Source of the DNA: an uncultured Eubacterium sp.
GTDB lineage: Bacteria; Bacillota; Clostridia; Peptostreptococcales; Anaerovoracaceae
Reading direction: 5' to 3'
Assembly: GCA_937966095.1 (NCBI GenBank)
Contig: CALCKF010000099.1
Coordinates: 1-31,539 of the forward strand
DNA length: 31,539 bases
Under the pieces are notes generated by a model. It was not told the origin of the DNA, did no database searches, and saw only the letters and a program-made list of their open reading frames with translations. Position numbers and translations under genes: made by a program. Positions 14,229 to 22,216 of the stretch are shown piece by piece. Position 1 is the first letter of the stretch. Every line of letters starts with the position of its first letter.

Positions 14229-15464
14229 TTATTTTACCGGAATCTTCCTGTAAGAAAAATATATAAGAGGAATACATATACATATGAGGATCACATATAA
14301 TACCGGCAGGATATTCACAGCTCCTGTCATCACATCACCTATGCCATACACTGTAAATTTCCCGACAGCAAGCGACACCTGCAGAGTCTGGTCAGGCATC
14401 AATGCAAATATCTTTTTTACGATACCCGGGGAACCATCCGGAATATAAAGCGGCAAGAACATTACTGCAAAAGGTATCACCGCAGCAATAACTGCTGATC
14501 GCGTCTTCACGGATATAAACATTGCAAGCATTGATATGAATAGTATTCCTATATATCCGCAAATAATTATCAGTGCATACGCCTCCGAAATGCTTATATT
14601 GTACATGCTTGTCCACATACCAAATGATGTCTGCAATGGGCTTCCTCCGCCTCCCGCTCCAAGCAGCATCAGCAATGATACCGTATATATCAGCATCACA
14701 GCTGCATATATCACACTGACCATTATTACTCCTGCCCATATTTTTGATCTTACAGCTTTGTCACGTCCGTATCTTGAAGCAAACAATACCGGATCAGCTC
14801 TCAGAGTATATTCTCCTGGAAATACGCCTGATGAAAGAAATATAATAACAAATGCCATAAGCATAAGTATCATAGGCGAAGACTGGATCAGCATTTTCCA
14901 CCCATCCGCACATTCATAATCAAATGGGGTTTTAATATCATCATACTGCTTCTTTATGTATTCTTTCTCATCATTTGCATAAAGTGATGCTCCGGCACCT
15001 TCGTACAGCCATTCCGAAAGTGCATCTGCCCTGTTCGAATAAAAATCAGCCGCATCCTTTTCTGTCAGAGAATCCGCTATATAATAATCATACTGTCCGA
15101 ACCCCCTGAAGGATTCGTTCAGCATATCACGGATATCGGTCAGCCCCTGTGTCTGCCCGAAAGCTATGTCATTTTGCCGTATATCTTCAGACTTTGCCTC
15201 AGGGCTTGCATTTACCCTGTTTAACTCTGCTATTGCCTGTGACAATCTTTCTTCTGTAAGCAGCCCCTCCCATTCCCCTTTAGCATCTCTGAGTTTATGC
15301 GCCGCTGTCACTCCTTTTTCCGTATCGCCGCTGTCATTTACATACCATATTTCTGGACTTCGCAAGGTCATTATACATATTACCGCAAGTATCACTGCCA
15401 GCACCGCTAATGCTATCTTATTACTGTTTTTTGAAAAAATTTTCTTTATCTCAAATCGTATCAT
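14229..15464 (-). CDS. ABC-2 type transporter permease
   Basis: 411 residues from ATG 15464, which has AGGGGG 6 bases upstream and overlaps the ATPase gene by 14 bases. A first membrane segment (about 14-34) is followed by a roughly 170-residue extracellular, acidic and polar domain, then about five more segments (for example SSPMILMLMAFVIIFLSSG, SVIYAAVMLIYTVSLLMLL). The last ends before the basic tail YFSYRKIPVK. This is the shape of ABC-2 exporters with a large loop after TM1. Substrate unknown; the sigma-linked context suggests export of an envelope component or stress compound. Last gene of the operon, followed by a strong terminator. Confidence 0.82.
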   Translation of the reverse strand: MIRFEIKKIFSKNSNKIALAVLAVILAVICIMTLRSPEIWYVNDSGDTEKGVTAAHKLRDAKGEWEGLLTEERLSQAIAELNRVNASPEAKSEDIRQNDIAFGQTQGLTDIRDMLNESFRGFGQYDYYIADSLTEKDAADFYSNRADALSEWLYEGAGASLYANDEKEYIKKQYDDIKTPFDYECADGWKMLIQSSPMILMLMAFVIIFLSSGVFPGEYTLRADPVLFASRYGRDKAVRSKIWAGVIMVSVIYAAVMLIYTVSLLMLLGAGGGGSPLQTSFGMWTSMYNISISEAYALIIICGYIGILFISMLAMFISVKTRSAVIAAVIPFAVMFLPLYIPDGSPGIVKKIFALMPDQTLQVSLAVGKFTVYGIGDVMTGAVNILPVLYVILICICIPLIYFSYRKIPVK

Positions 15465-16338
15465 CGCTATCCCCCTCATTTCTGCCAAAATAATAGAGAA
15501 ACACATCCTCAAGATTCAGCTTATCCTCCACAGCTGACGAGCAGGGTCTTTCTGCTGAAAGCATCCGCAGTCTCACTATATTATCTTCATTTTTCATATT
15601 CACAACTGTATTCCCTGATACCAAACTATCCACATCGGCAGCAGGAGCTGTCACAGTCCACACACGCTGATCCACTTCCCCTGTAATCTTACCCACAGTT
15701 CCCGCGTGCAGCAAACAGCCTCTTCCCATAAGAAGGATTTCTCCCGCTACATATTCGACATCAGATACTATATGCGTAGAAAGCAATACTATCCTATCCT
15801 TTCCCAATTCACTTATTAAATTTCTGAAACGTATCCGCTCACGAGGATCAAGTCCTGCTGTAGGTTCATCCATAACAAGTATTTGAGGATCATTTATAAC
15901 TGCCTGTGCTATCCCAACTCTGCGCTTCATTCCTCCGGAAAGTTTTTTCATCTTGCGATACTGATATTTTTCCATGCCTGTCATCACAAGCATTCTGTCT
16001 ACCTCCCTGCGTGTGACCGTTTTAGGTATTCCTTTTATTGACGCTATATATTCCAGATATTCTCTGACTGTAAAATTAGGATAAAACCCAAAATCCTGCG
16101 GTAAATAACCAAGCAATTTCCTATATTCTCCTTTCATCTCAAATATATCGCACCCATCACACGTTATATGCCCCGATGTCGGTTTCAGCAAAGTGCACAT
16201 CATTCGCATCATTGTGGTCTTACCAGCGCCATTCACACCTAAAAGCCCATAAACACCATTTGACATTTTGTACGACAGATTATCTACAGCTCTAACGCTG
16301 CCGAAATCCTTTGTGATTTTTTCAAGTATCAGTTCCAT
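15451..16338 (-). CDS. ABC transporter ATP-binding protein (ABC-2 exporter)
   Basis: 295 residues. Walker A GVNGAGKTT (34-42), Q-loop GYLPQDFGFYP, signature KLSGGMKRRVG, Walker B ILVMDEPTAGLDP and switch STHIVSD are all intact. After residue 215 a C-terminal regulatory extension of about 80 residues follows. The order and the LPQDFGFY box match exporter ATPases of the CcmA/BcrA type. It should dimerise on the permease encoded next (14-base overlap). Its own start overlaps the end of the membrane protein gene by 10 bases, with AGGGAGG upstream. Confidence 0.9.
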   Translation of the reverse strand: MELILEKITKDFGSVRAVDNLSYKMSNGVYGLLGVNGAGKTTMMRMMCTLLKPTSGHITCDGCDIFEMKGEYRKLLGYLPQDFGFYPNFTVREYLEYIASIKGIPKTVTRREVDRMLVMTGMEKYQYRKMKKLSGGMKRRVGIAQAVINDPQILVMDEPTAGLDPRERIRFRNLISELGKDRIVLLSTHIVSDVEYVAGEILLMGRGCLLHAGTVGKITGEVDQRVWTVTAPAADVDSLVSGNTVVNMKNEDNIVRLRMLSAERPCSSAVEDKLNLEDVFLYYFGRNEGDSDDTI

Positions 16339-17138
16339 AAATCCTCCCTCATGTCATTTTCCCAATATTCTCCGCAGGTCATCAATACATTCCTTACGAC
16401 ATACACAAAATATATGATCGAAACAGTAAGTGCAGCAGCCCACAAAGGCATCGATATCATATCGTATACTTTGCTGTTTACGACAACAACAAGCCAGAAA
16501 CCGGTCCATATCAGTGAAAGAAATATTGCCACAGATTCCGAAGATATTGACTTTGAGCACAGCATACGGAAACATATGCAGCACGTGACCATCATGGGTA
16601 ATAAAAACTGTATAAGAATTTCTTCTGCACCTATTATTTCATTTGTCAAAGCTGCTATAACAAACACGGTAAGTATAAATCCATCCGCAAATGCAAATGC
16701 TGTCATTCTTGCGGCATACACCTGTCTCAGTGAATAATATGATGCTGATTCCATCTCCATGCTTTGGGCAGTACGGTTTTTCCAAAGCTCCGGCATCATA
16801 AATATCACAAACAGCGGAGCTGCTGCCCCAAGTATTCTCTGTACATCCACTGTACCATCTGCAGCGGTTATAAATACATAAATACCTGCTATCACAGCAA
16901 ATTGCATCAGCCACCATAATTTGCTGATATATCTGATTTGCTGAACCATAAATTCCGAATATGATATCTGCCTTTTTTTCTCACTTTCAAAGAATGCCGC
17001 TTTGGAAAGTATGGCTGTTATCTCTGCAGCCTTTTCATGCATTTTGAGTTCCTCGGTATTATCACCGGATTTTATTATTTCGCTGTATATGCGAAGCATA
17101 TTTTCAAATTCGGTGTCTTTTTTCCGGCCCAGTTTCAT
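16329..17138 (-). CDS. Membrane protein between sigma factor and ABC genes, possible anti-sigma or permease partner
   Basis: 269 residues. A charged cytoplasmic N-terminus of about 75 residues (KKDTEFENMLRIYSEIIKSG, KMHEKAAEITAILSKAAFF) is followed by about six hydrophobic segments (LMQFAVIAGIYVFITAA, IILTV-like FILTVFVIAALTNEIIG, IFLSLIWTGFWLVVVV and others). The ATG overlaps the sigma stop as TAATG, so the two are translated together. That position and layout are what one expects of a membrane anti-sigma factor, but I see no zinc-finger or known anti-sigma motif. It could equally be a second exporter subunit. Confidence 0.65.
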   Translation of the reverse strand: MKLGRKKDTEFENMLRIYSEIIKSGDNTEELKMHEKAAEITAILSKAAFFESEKKRQISYSEFMVQQIRYISKLWWLMQFAVIAGIYVFITAADGTVDVQRILGAAAPLFVIFMMPELWKNRTAQSMEMESASYYSLRQVYAARMTAFAFADGFILTVFVIAALTNEIIGAEEILIQFLLPMMVTCCICFRMLCSKSISSESVAIFLSLIWTGFWLVVVVNSKVYDMISMPLWAAALTVSIIYFVYVVRNVLMTCGEYWENDMREDLWN

Positions 17139-17710
17139 TATCTGTCCTCCTTCCTCTGTATACTCTGCATTCCGCTAATAGATTTTTTCAATAGTTCCCG
17201 ACCCCTTTTTAATCTGTACTTTACAAGCGAAACTCCGGCATCGGTCGCTTCTGCTATATCTTTGATCTTCATGTCCTGAAAATAAAAGAGCATCACGGTT
17301 TCTCTTATTTCAGGGCTAAGCGCTGCCAAACCACTTTCCACATCAATCTTTATCTCTGCTGCCTCTATACTGTGCTCATGTCCGCAGATATCCTGTCCTG
17401 CCAAAGCAGCTTTTCTCATGAGTGCATCTTTTACAGCATCTTCTCGCATCTCTTTTCGCTTGATATCTGTACAAGTGTTTCCGGCAATCCTATAGAGATA
17501 ATTGAGTGCCTTTCCTCTGTGTCTATACGCCGCCACTGATGAAAAGAATTTCACGAATGTATCCTGTGCAGCGCTTTCGGCTTCGTCTTTTCCATAAGTA
17601 TGATATCTGCAGTAATCCGCTATCTGCCGATAATATTTAAGCACGAATTCCTCCATTGCCGCTTCATCTCCATGCCTGATTCTGTTTATCAGGAAAAGAT
17701 CTCTGTCCAA
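17138..17710 (-). CDS. ECF-type RNA polymerase sigma factor
   Basis: 190 residues from the TTG at 17710, chosen because AGGAGG lies 5 bases upstream and MDRDLFLINRIRHGDEAAME is a normal sigma-70 region 2 opening; longer readings to 17863 carry unlike residues. Region 2 contains FVLKYYRQIADYCRYHTYG and AESAAQDTFVKFF. Region 4 is SPEIRETVMLFYFQDMKIKD followed by IAEATDAGVSLVKYRLKRGR, a clear helix-turn-helix. It directs RNA polymerase to a small set of promoters, probably including its own. It heads a four-gene operon with a membrane protein and an ABC-2 exporter. Bases 17711-17881 hold no recognisable gene; I could not fix its promoter with confidence. Confidence 0.88.
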   Translation of the reverse strand: MDRDLFLINRIRHGDEAAMEEFVLKYYRQIADYCRYHTYGKDEAESAAQDTFVKFFSSVAAYRHRGKALNYLYRIAGNTCTDIKRKEMREDAVKDALMRKAALAGQDICGHEHSIEAAEIKIDVESGLAALSPEIRETVMLFYFQDMKIKDIAEATDAGVSLVKYRLKRGRELLKKSISGMQSIQRKEDR

Positions 17711-17881
17711 GTCTGCCTCCTGTTTTTCTTGAAAGTACTTTCTAATAAGTATAACGCCGACCGTAAATGAAAAGTCAGTTAAATAAAAATTAAATTTTAG
17801 AATTCTGTCGAAACAATAGATCACAATGGCATATGACGAAATCAAAGCTTTCTGTCTGCACATTCCGCGCCATCCGGTGCG

Positions 17882-17897
17882 GCACTTTGCAAAGTGC
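17882..17897. repeat. Perfect 16-bp palindrome GCACTTTGCAAAGTGC
   Basis: Lies about 170 bases upstream of the sigma gene and 110 bases beyond the helicase pseudogene. On the plus strand it is followed by TTTTG, so it could be a terminator-like hairpin with a tight loop, or a dimeric protein-binding site. No plus-strand gene ends here. Confidence 0.4.
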
Positions 17898-17941
17898 TTT
17901 TGTTGTTATTCCGGAAATATCGATTATTTCCTGCATAATAA

Positions 17942-17973
17942 AAACCGAACTTCACAAACAATTGAAATCCGGT
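17942..17973 (-). terminator. Terminator of the helicase pseudogene
   Basis: Minus strand: AACCGGATTTC pairs with GAAGTTCGGTT (11 pairs including G-U), loop of ten bases, followed by TTTATT. It lies about 33 bases past the helicase stop. Confidence 0.65.
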
Positions 17974-18005
17974 TCTTATCACACATTTTATCTATACATA
18001 GTCAC

Positions 18006-19372
18006 TCACTTCGCAGCTTTTTTGATAATATCATAAGCTGTTTTAAAGCAGCCGCAATGTCCCCACTTTTCTGCATCTCCAACTATATACAGCTGTTCTT
18101 TCGCACGTGTAGCGGCAACATTTAAAATATTAGGCCGTTCACTGGCCCACTGTATGGCACCATATCCCTTATCTCCAGAGTCCACTCCCAGACAAATAAT
18201 AACCGTTTGTGCTTCTTTGCCCTGAAATGTATGGATTGTTCCGATGTTGGAATAGACCCATCTGTTAACGATTTTCCTTTTCTTTTTATCATCTCCGGCA
18301 TTCAAACTATCAATCAGTCGATCTTTCTCGGTAAAATATCGTACAAGCCCTGCTTTCACACTGCGAAACGGTGTAATTACAAATAAAGATGGCATCTCTG
18401 TTATATCTCCAGCTGTATGAAACGACCTTACAACCATCTGTAAAACATGCTCTGCCTGCCTTAGTACAAAATGCCCAGCCTCCGCGTCTCCCTGTACATT
18501 GATCCATTCGCAAACCGCCCGCTCACTGTCTTTCGTACCATATATCATTTTATTGTTATAAGCAATCTCATTGGAAATATCAAAAACAGTTTTCTGACAA
18601 CGTCCATGAATCAGAAGAGGCGCTCCGATCCATAATTCTTCCTCACCATATATTCTTTTTCCACCATATGGATTGCAATAGTCTGCAAGACTCTGCACGC
18701 TTGTATTTTTGGATGCTATAAAATCGCTCTGATGAAATACATCCTTCAGGAATCGGATAGTCTTGTCGTGAATTGTTATAACCGGCTCAATCTGCAAGGG
18801 ATCACCTACAATAATACACTTTTCCGATCGCCATATGGCGCCTACAGCCGACTGCGGCAATGCCTGTCCTGCTTCATCAACCAGCAAAAGACCAAACGTT
18901 TCTTTTCCCACATTCCTCAGGAAACTTCCCACCGATGCAAAGGTAGTGGAAATAACCGGAACCATAAGCTGAAAGCTCTGAATCAATGCACTGCCAAGCA
19001 GTCGCTCCTTATCTGCTGCAAGTTTTCCCCGCATCATTTTTCCGAAAAAATCCAACTGGGTTCGCATGAATGAAGAATTTTCCACAAATGCATGATGTAA
19101 CTGCATTGCCTCCAGAAAAAGCCTTTCTCTTATTTCGATCAGTTCCTTCCCGTTCCATGGAGAAGTCTCCTGCGCTTTTTTATGTATTTCCTCGCAGTCT
19201 GCATTGACAAAATCTGAAAGATATTGTTCATCCGGGACAACGCTTTTATTTTCTTTCGCCCACGTCTCAATCTCACATTCAAAATTTTCGATGCTTTGAC
19301 GTTTTTGATTAATGGATAGAAATGTTCCAACTTATGCCAATACAATACAGTGTCACGTTTCCTATCATCCAT
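18006..19372 (-). pseudogene. Superfamily I DNA/RNA helicase-like ATPase, decayed
   Basis: The C-terminal 366 residues form the second half of a Dna2/UPF1-like SF1 helicase: motif II LLLVDEAGQALPQ, motif III VGDPLQIEP, GTIHTFQGKEAQTVI (motif V) and NVAATRAKEQLYIVGD (motif VI). The N-terminus starts at ATG 19372 with MDDRKRDTVLYWHKLEHFYP. About one base is missing near 19310, after which another frame continues QKRQSIENFECEIETWAKEN through to LFLEAMQLHHAF and joins the helicase part. Walker A (GxxGxGK[ST]) is absent, so a large internal piece between the N-terminal segment and motif Ia has been deleted. It has lost ATP binding and frame, and is a pseudogene. Confidence 0.78.
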
Positions 19373-19481
19373 TTTATATTCCCGACCTTTCTGAATATAT
19401 TGTCCTCTGATCAATCATCATTATAAATGAAGCGCCTCTGAAATTCAATGCTCAGGCAGATCTGTGGATTTATAAATATAC

Positions 19482-19510
19482 AAAAAGCACCATGCTTATC
19501 TGCACGGCGC
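19482..19510 (-). terminator. Terminator of the LuxE-LuxC/AKR gene cluster
   Basis: Minus strand: GCGCCGTGC pairs with GCATGGTGC (nine pairs, two of them G-U), six-base loop, followed by TTTTTG. It lies 17 bases past the stop of the 60-residue membrane protein and marks the cluster's 3' end. Confidence 0.85.
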
Positions 19511-19526
19511 GTCCTGTCATTTTTAT

Positions 19527-19709
19527 TTATTTCAATATATCCATATCATCATCCCAAAGAGCCGCTGCCAGCATATCTTCATCGGATATAGCCTCGGTTT
19601 CACCGGATCTCTTCTTGGAAACAGGCTTTTTGCTTTTGCTTTTCCCGGTTTTGATGCCTGCAGAAATAAGAATGCAGACAGCAAGAAGTACAGCTAAAAT
19701 AATATACAT
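19527..19709 (-). CDS. Small single-pass membrane protein with acidic tail
   Basis: 60 residues: an N-terminal membrane helix (MYIILAVLLAVCILISAGI), a basic stretch KTGKSKSKKPVSKKR that should keep the tail in the cytoplasm, and an acidic end SDEDMLAAALWDDDMDILK. AGGGGG lies 5 bases before the ATG, and the gene begins 9 bases after the aldo/keto reductase stop, so it is the last gene of the cluster. No family recognised. It may anchor or recruit a soluble cluster enzyme to the membrane, which is inference. Confidence 0.7.
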   Translation of the reverse strand: MYIILAVLLAVCILISAGIKTGKSKSKKPVSKKRSGETEAISDEDMLAAALWDDDMDILK

Positions 19710-19718
19710 ATCTTCCCC

Positions 19719-20867
19719 CTACTTCCCGAACACTTCTGAGGCTTCAGTCATTATCTCGGATATCGGCAGCCTCTGCGGACATTTTTCCTCACATTTCCTG
19801 CAGTGAATGCAGTCAGATGCATGCTCGCCCTCATCTAACCATGTTATATATTCCGTCTTCGTGCTGGGATTCTGATCAAATGCATACCAGTTGTTCAGAT
19901 ACTCTATAACATCAGGTATACCGATCTTCTTCTGACATGGCATGCAGTATTCGCATCCCGTGCACTGATATTTTATCCGTCTGTTATATTCGGCTGCAAC
20001 TTCATCCAGTACAGCCTGCTCTGTACTGCTCATCTGCGAGATATCATCTTTTGAGAATATCGTTGTATTCTCATCTATCTGCTCATAAGAATTCATCCCG
20101 CTGAGAATTAGCGACACTCCCGGCTGGCTTGCTGCCCATCTGAAAGCCCACTCTGCCGGAGACCTGTCCTGCGGAGCCTTGCCTGATGCTTTTGCCCTGT
20201 CCCAGATCTGCTGGACTGACGGAGGTATCTTATCGGTAATACGACCTCCCTTCAGAGGTTCCATAACTATCACATCTATACCACGCTCACGGGCATACTC
20301 CAATCCCTTCAAAGTGGCCTGCTCATCCTTATCGAGATAATTCAGCTGTATCTGGCAGAACTCCCATGGATAGGCATCTATTACCTCCATGAACAGATCA
20401 AGATCTCCGTGAAAGGAAAAGCCTATATGCTTTATTTTTCCCTGAGCTCTCATCCTTTCAAGAAAAGGCAGCACATTAAGCTCCTTTGTCTTCTTCCAGT
20501 TTGAAGGTATTATGTTATGCACCAGATACATGTCAATATACTCTACATCAAGACGCCGGAGCTGTTCTTTGAAATATCTCTCCACATCCTCTTCTGTATT
20601 GGCAAGCCATATGGGCATCTTGTCAGCCAGGATCACTCTTTCCCTGTATCCGTCCCTGAGAGCTTTTCCTATCAGCTTTTCACTGCATCCGCCGTGATAT
20701 GTGTATGCCGTATCTATATAATTTATACCGCGGTCTATCGCATATCGTATAAGCTCTACCGCCCCCTGCTGATCTATATTGCCGTTCTCATCCTGTACAA
20801 GCCTCATAACACCGAGGCCCAGCAATGAGGTTTCCTTATCTGCCGTTCTGAATTTCCTGTACTGCAT
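19719..20867 (-). CDS. Aldo/keto reductase with C-terminal [4Fe-4S] ferredoxin-like domain
   Basis: 382 residues from ATG 20867 (AGGATGG upstream); a longer reading to 20990 would overlap the ligase gene. The TIM-barrel tetrad is complete: Asp52 and Tyr57 (IDTAYTYHGG), Lys83 (LADKMP), His117 (YLVHNI). The tail carries CTGCEYCMPC (Cys302, 305, 308, 311) and CIHCRKCEEKCP (Cys353, 356, 359, 363), enough for two [4Fe-4S] clusters. Such enzymes reduce aldehydes or ketones, with the clusters letting ferredoxin-type electrons in or out. In this cluster it could reduce the aldehyde made by the LuxC domain to an alcohol. Confidence 0.9.
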   Translation of the reverse strand: MQYRKFRTADKETSLLGLGVMRLVQDENGNIDQQGAVELIRYAIDRGINYIDTAYTYHGGCSEKLIGKALRDGYRERVILADKMPIWLANTEEDVERYFKEQLRRLDVEYIDMYLVHNIIPSNWKKTKELNVLPFLERMRAQGKIKHIGFSFHGDLDLFMEVIDAYPWEFCQIQLNYLDKDEQATLKGLEYARERGIDVIVMEPLKGGRITDKIPPSVQQIWDRAKASGKAPQDRSPAEWAFRWAASQPGVSLILSGMNSYEQIDENTTIFSKDDISQMSSTEQAVLDEVAAEYNRRIKYQCTGCEYCMPCQKKIGIPDVIEYLNNWYAFDQNPSTKTEYITWLDEGEHASDCIHCRKCEEKCPQRLPISEIMTEASEVFGK

Positions 20868-20896
20868 TTTACCATCCTTTTTCAGGACCCCTTTTC

Positions 20897-22180
20897 TTAT
20901 TTGAGATCCTTGTATAATATTTTTCCCGATGTGTTTCGGGGTATCTTGTCTATTTTTATAACTGTGACCTTGTTTTCCCTGATTCCCCATTTTTCCAGAA
21001 ACACTCTGTTTATCTCTTCTCTCCTGTCATCAGTAACATCACCGGCATACCATACTGTGACGCCTTTATCGTCATCACCTGTACATACTATATCCGGAGT
21101 CTCAAAAATCTCCTGGAGACTGTCCTGCAGCTGATCCAGACTTATCCTCTTGCCGAAAAGCTTTATGAACCGTTTTTTTCTGCCGGATATATAAAAATAT
21201 CCCTCTTCATCTTTATAAGCTATATCTCCGGTGGCAAGCCTGCCGTGATTCTCGTCTCCCTTGGCAAGATCCTCCCTGCACAGAGCGTATCCCATAGATA
21301 CATTGCGCCCGTAATATATCAGTTCTCCGTCGCTGCCCAGCTCCAGCCGTCCTCCCGGCACCGGTATACCTATGCTGCCCGGTTTATCAAGACACCGCTC
21401 AGGAGGCACATAGCTCATGCGTGCAGTCGCCTCTGTCTGTCCATACATGACAAAGAATCTGCGACCTGTGTTCCTTGCCCATACAGCGATCTTTTCCTGC
21501 AGTTCAGCTTTAAGATGTCCCCCTGCCTGAGTCAGAGTCGTTAAAGCGGGCAGATCCATCCTGTCTATATGCAGCCTGTCAAGCATCTCATATGTATACG
21601 GTACACCCGCTATCGATGTCACCTTCAATTCCTTTGCCATATCCCAGAAGTCAGGCTCAAACAGAGTTTTATTCGTCAGAACTATAGAAGCTCCCACTGC
21701 TATGTGACTGTGGATCACTGACAGACCGTAAGTATATTCCATCGGGAGAGTTGTTATCGGTCGCTCATGCTCCGTCAGTTCCAGGTATTCCACTATGGAA
21801 TCACAGTTCGCCTGAAGATTGTCATAGCTGAGCCTTACCAGCTTCTGCTCTCCCGTGCTGCCTGAAGTTGACAGCAGAAGTCCCAGATCCGGATGTATGT
21901 TATCCGCTCCATCATATGCTGCATGCAATCTGTCGGCCAGCTCATCATCCAGCTGCTTACCTATCAGTATCACCGGACATCGCTTTCTCAAAAGAGCCAG
22001 ATACCTGCTAAGGCTCTCCACATCATTGCTGCACCTCAGAAATGCCAGACTGCGGCTCTCCATACCGTCAGTCAGATCATCTCCCATATCCCATATCTGA
22101 CGATATGTATACTCATTCCTGTCTTCATCAATACATATTATCCTGTCTTCAAATGCTTTGTTCTTATCAAAAAAATACAT
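20897..22180 (-). CDS. AMP-forming acyl/aryl acid ligase, short form
   Basis: 427 residues, shorter than the usual 500-550, mostly in the N-terminal part. All core motifs are there: STSGSTGEQK (A3, 104-113), MYGQTEATAR (A5, 245-254), ATGDIAY (A7, 316-322), SGRKKRFIKLFGKRIS (A8) and PRNTSGKILYKDL with catalytic Lys420 (A10). It adenylates a carboxylic acid and passes it to a thiol. In this cluster that is most simply the phosphopantetheine of the neighbouring acyl carrier protein, though CoA is possible. AGGAAAGAG precedes the ATG. It lies 36 bases after the LuxE-LuxC gene and 29 bases before the aldo/keto reductase. Confidence 0.88.
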   Translation of the reverse strand: MYFFDKNKAFEDRIICIDEDRNEYTYRQIWDMGDDLTDGMESRSLAFLRCSNDVESLSRYLALLRKRCPVILIGKQLDDELADRLHAAYDGADNIHPDLGLLLSTSGSTGEQKLVRLSYDNLQANCDSIVEYLELTEHERPITTLPMEYTYGLSVIHSHIAVGASIVLTNKTLFEPDFWDMAKELKVTSIAGVPYTYEMLDRLHIDRMDLPALTTLTQAGGHLKAELQEKIAVWARNTGRRFFVMYGQTEATARMSYVPPERCLDKPGSIGIPVPGGRLELGSDGELIYYGRNVSMGYALCREDLAKGDENHGRLATGDIAYKDEEGYFYISGRKKRFIKLFGKRISLDQLQDSLQEIFETPDIVCTGDDDKGVTVWYAGDVTDDRREEINRVFLEKWGIRENKVTVIKIDKIPRNTSGKILYKDLK

Positions 22181-22216
22181 TTTCGCATCTCTTTCCTGCT
22201 GTCATTAAAATACTGC

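Noticed and set aside
19139..19414. 91-residue protein as an independent gene
   Set aside because: Its first third is the N-terminus of the helicase and the rest is the shifted frame; it is part of the pseudogene.
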